DNA of 33,799 nt, taken from Alphaproteobacteria bacterium. GTDB lineage: Bacteria; Pseudomonadota; Alphaproteobacteria; UBA9655. The notes below the pieces were generated by a model, which saw only the letters and a program-made list of their open reading frames with translations, was not told the origin of the DNA and searched no databases. A program made the position numbers and the translations under genes. Position 1 is the stretch's first letter, and each line of letters starts with the position of its first letter. The DNA is taken from assembly GCA_947457015.1 (NCBI GenBank), contig CANGTV010000013.1, positions 1-33,799 of the forward strand, written 5' to 3'. Shown here piece after piece: positions 31,900-33,799 of this stretch.

Positions 31900-33009
31900 A
31901 TGCCCCAGATCCCTCCCTCCCTCGGTATCGATTCTCTTTTACAAGACGAGACACTTCTTATGTCTCTCTCAAGGAAAAACGTTGGTCTTATTACAAATCA
32001 GAGTTTTCTGACACAAGACTATATCCCGTCAGCCTATGCTCTGCGCAAAAGGCTCGGAGAGGCTTTAAAGTGCATTCTAACCCCCGAACATGGCTGGAGT
32101 GGACTCATCGGAGAGGGCATAGGGATAGCCGATGGGTTTGATTCTCATTTAGATCTTCCTATCCTGAGTTTGTATGGAAAAAATAAGAAATTCGTTCCCT
32201 TCATCACTGAAAATAATATCGATGTTATTCTCATTGATCTCCAAGATATAGGCTTGCGGTGTTATACGTATGCAGCAACCTGCGCCAAGTTTTTAGAAGC
32301 CTGTGCAGAATTGCCTCTTGAAATCATCGTGTGTGATCGCCCAAATCCCCTTGGCTTACACCAGAAAGGCCCCCTTTTAGATCCTGATTTGCGGTCAATT
32401 CTTGCCTACCTTGATGTTCCTTTTCAACACGGCCAAACCATCGGACAGCTGCTTACCGACTTCAATCAAACCATGGGAAAGCCGCTCTCCCTGACGGTTC
32501 TGCCGTGTCCGCCCGTTCATGCCCCTTACCAGTATCCATGGACGCCGCCCTCGCCGAACCTCCCCTCATGGGAGTCTGTCCTTCTATATCCTGCGCTGGT
32601 TCTTTTGGAAGGGGTCAATGTCTCAGAAGGGCGCGGAACAACGCTTCCCTTTACCTCTCTCGGCGCTCCTGAGCTTGATCATTACTTACTGGTAGAGTTT
32701 TTAAACGACACACAAAGCAGCATTCGTGCACGCCCCATTACCTTTACCCCCCAAAGCGGCAAGTTAAAAGACAAAGAATGCCAAGGCGCCCACCTTTTGG
32801 TGCAAGATTCCTCTTCCCTGAATGCCCTCTCTTTAGGCATAAACGTTCTTCGCTTTTTAAAAGAAAATTATGCTTCTTTTGAATGGACTCCCATGGGATC
32901 CTCTCCTCTCCCAAAAGGAGAAGAGAGCTATTTTATAGACTATTTGCTGGGAACAGCGTCTGTTCGGGAAAGTCTTGACAATCGAGACTTTGAAACCCGT
33001 GCAAACTAG
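31900..33009 (+). CDS. namZ: DUF1343 exo-beta-N-acetylmuramidase (NamZ-like), C-terminally truncated
   Basis: A glycosidase of the DUF1343 family; characterised relatives release MurNAc from the end of peptidoglycan fragments during recycling. Motifs: NVGLITNQS, LTPEHGWSG, LIDLQDIGLRCYTYAATC, CDRPNPLG and VSEGRGTTLPF, the last typical of the active site region. The C-terminus stops after LGTASVRESLDNRDFETRAN; relatives continue about 20-25 residues to a YLLY-like end. That end survives as KAFEGKHEYHVYL at 33149-33187, in another frame, after the inverted-repeat element at 33014. Activity may be reduced or lost. No signal peptide, so it would be cytosolic unless exported otherwise. Confidence 0.85.
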   Translation: MPQIPPSLGIDSLLQDETLLMSLSRKNVGLITNQSFLTQDYIPSAYALRKRLGEALKCILTPEHGWSGLIGEGIGIADGFDSHLDLPILSLYGKNKKFVPFITENNIDVILIDLQDIGLRCYTYAATCAKFLEACAELPLEIIVCDRPNPLGLHQKGPLLDPDLRSILAYLDVPFQHGQTIGQLLTDFNQTMGKPLSLTVLPCPPVHAPYQYPWTPPSPNLPSWESVLLYPALVLLEGVNVSEGRGTTLPFTSLGAPELDHYLLVEFLNDTQSSIRARPITFTPQSGKLKDKECQGAHLLVQDSSSLNALSLGINVLRFLKENYASFEWTPMGSSPLPKGEESYFIDYLLGTASVRESLDNRDFETRAN

Positions 33010-33013
33010 TAAA

Positions 33014-33139
33014 CCTCAGTTTTGGATAAGGACCTCATTTTTTATTTTATAAACAATATATTACGTCGTTTCACTCCTCGCAATGACGCTAACCACCTGT
33101 TTTATGTGAGAGAGTTTAATCCCTCATCCAAAACTCAGG
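33014..33139. mobile_element. MITE-like element with half a type C repeat (copy 2)
   Basis: Ends CCTCAGTTTTGGATAAGGA (33014-33032) and CCCTCATCCAAAACTCAGG (33121-33139) are inverted repeats with few mismatches. The interior matches copy 1 (28012-28292) but keeps only the right type C arm (CGTCGTTTCACTCCTCGCAA then TGAC, 33064-33087). It separates namZ from its original C-terminal codons. Like copy 1, it begins 4 bases after a TAG stop codon. Confidence 0.7.
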
Positions 33140-33217
33140 CTTTATTTTAAAGCCTTTGAGGGGAAACATGAGTATCACGTCTATCTGAATTTCTACACCA
33201 CCTGGTTAGCAGCTTTC

Positions 33218-33715
33218 TTATGCTGAGGAATTTTCTTTACCTGTTTCTCCAATATCTTCATTCCAAAGACGGGGACATCTCTCAATAAAAGCGCTCATCA
33301 TCTGAATTGTTTCTAGGTCATTGAAAACGATTATATCTACCCCTCGTGACCTCAGAAAATCTTCTTCTCCTTTAAAGTTAATATTTTCTCCGATTATGAC
33401 GCGAGGAATTTTATATAAAAGGATTGCTCCACTGCACATGACACAAGGAGAAAGGGTCGTATAAAGAGTAGATTTTTTATAAACAATTGCTTTTTTGCGC
33501 CCTGCATTTTCGAAGCAATCCATCTCTCCATGTCGAATAGTGCTTCCCATTTGGACACGTTTGTTATGGCCCTTCCCAAGGATTACATCCTCGCAAACAA
33601 GAACAGCTCCGACAGGTATGCCTTGGTGGGAAAGTCCTTGCTTTGCTTCTTTTAAAGCTTCTTGATAAAATTTTAAGTCTTCTTGAGTGATTCTACTATC
33701 CAAATTTTGGATCAT
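33218..33715 (-). CDS. Fungal-type cytosine deaminase (nucleoside deaminase fold)
   Basis: A 165-residue zinc deaminase. Zinc and catalytic residues are H62 and E64 in RHGEMDCFENAG, and C91 and C94 in TTLSPCVMCSGAIL. The later segment YKIPRVIIGENINFKGEEDF and the C-terminal PRLWNEDIGE match yeast Fcy1-type cytosine deaminase more closely than bacterial CodA (an unrelated amidohydrolase) or TadA. The reaction would be cytosine to uracil in pyrimidine salvage. No partner genes are adjacent. Start ATG 33713-33715 with AAGGG just upstream. Confidence 0.85.
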   Translation of the reverse strand: MIQNLDSRITQEDLKFYQEALKEAKQGLSHQGIPVGAVLVCEDVILGKGHNKRVQMGSTIRHGEMDCFENAGRKKAIVYKKSTLYTTLSPCVMCSGAILLYKIPRVIIGENINFKGEEDFLRSRGVDIIVFNDLETIQMMSAFIERCPRLWNEDIGETGKENSSA

Positions 33716-33799
33716 GTCCCTTATCCATTTCCTTGTTTTTATACTGCGAACACCTTACGAGGCGCTGCCCTCACAATCATTCACGCACAGGTGTAGGAT
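33716..33799. other. Unassigned window edge
   Basis: No gene or repeat can be supported in the last 84 bases. A minus-strand frame entering from the edge stops quickly, so at most the tail of an upstream gene is present. Confidence 0.3.

Overview
The window looks like an alphaproteobacterial chromosome segment, probably from a host-associated lineage (Holosporales-like is my best guess). The gene orders support this: lipA-ratA, ileS with lspA, lspA with a DUF3035 lipoprotein and an M16 protease, hfq-hflX, ispB divergent from a UbiH-type hydroxylase, a system I ccm cluster, and SURF1. I see no tRNA, rRNA or CRISPR.

Layout. 1-130 is the end of an IS3-type insertion sequence. 161-1504 is lipA-ratA (lipoate synthesis, quinone chaperone). 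1960-2148 is a small, highly charged, repetitive protein gene with its own terminator. ileS (2380-5184) may be preceded by a 12-codon leader peptide. 5185-7541 is an accessory insertion between ileS and lspA holding an effector-binding protein, a GT25 glycosyltransferase and several palindromic repeats. 7542-10466 is lspA, lipoprotein, SURF1 and M16 protease. On the minus strand, 18186 down to 10476 runs ispB, pstS, pstC, a small membrane protein, pstA, pstB, phoU, tyrS, yqgE. 18272-19426 is the UbiH-type gene. 23089 down to 19398 is ccmC-ccmD-ccmE-ccmF/ccmH. 23325-24585 is a 2-Cys peroxiredoxin plus a HAD phosphatase. 24586-26435 is mostly noncoding around an unrecognised exported protein. 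Then come hfq-hflX, a cysteine-rich exported protein, def, a broken terC, bolA, a CNNM/CorC protein, a truncated namZ (DUF1343) and a fungal-type cytosine deaminase.

The most unusual feature is a set of palindromic repeats that I group into four families. Type A arms begin GTCATCCCCGCG, type B GTCATCCCGAAC, type C GTCATTGCGAGG and type D GTCATCCCCGAC. They usually occur as inverted pairs. They have entered coding sequence in frame several times: in the PstS export signal, in the first loop of CcmF, at the CcmF-CcmH junction (joining the two genes in one frame) and at the CcmC C-terminus. One copy, before pstA, is flanked by a perfect 16-bp direct repeat that reconstructs an ancestral stop/start overlap, which suggests insertion. 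Two copies of a separate element with terminal inverted repeats follow hflX and namZ; one carries a type C pair and the other only half of one, and the second has cut off the namZ C-terminus.

A near-identical 28-bp box (25 of 28 positions) overlaps the predicted -35 of both the lipA and the peroxiredoxin promoters and may be a shared operator.
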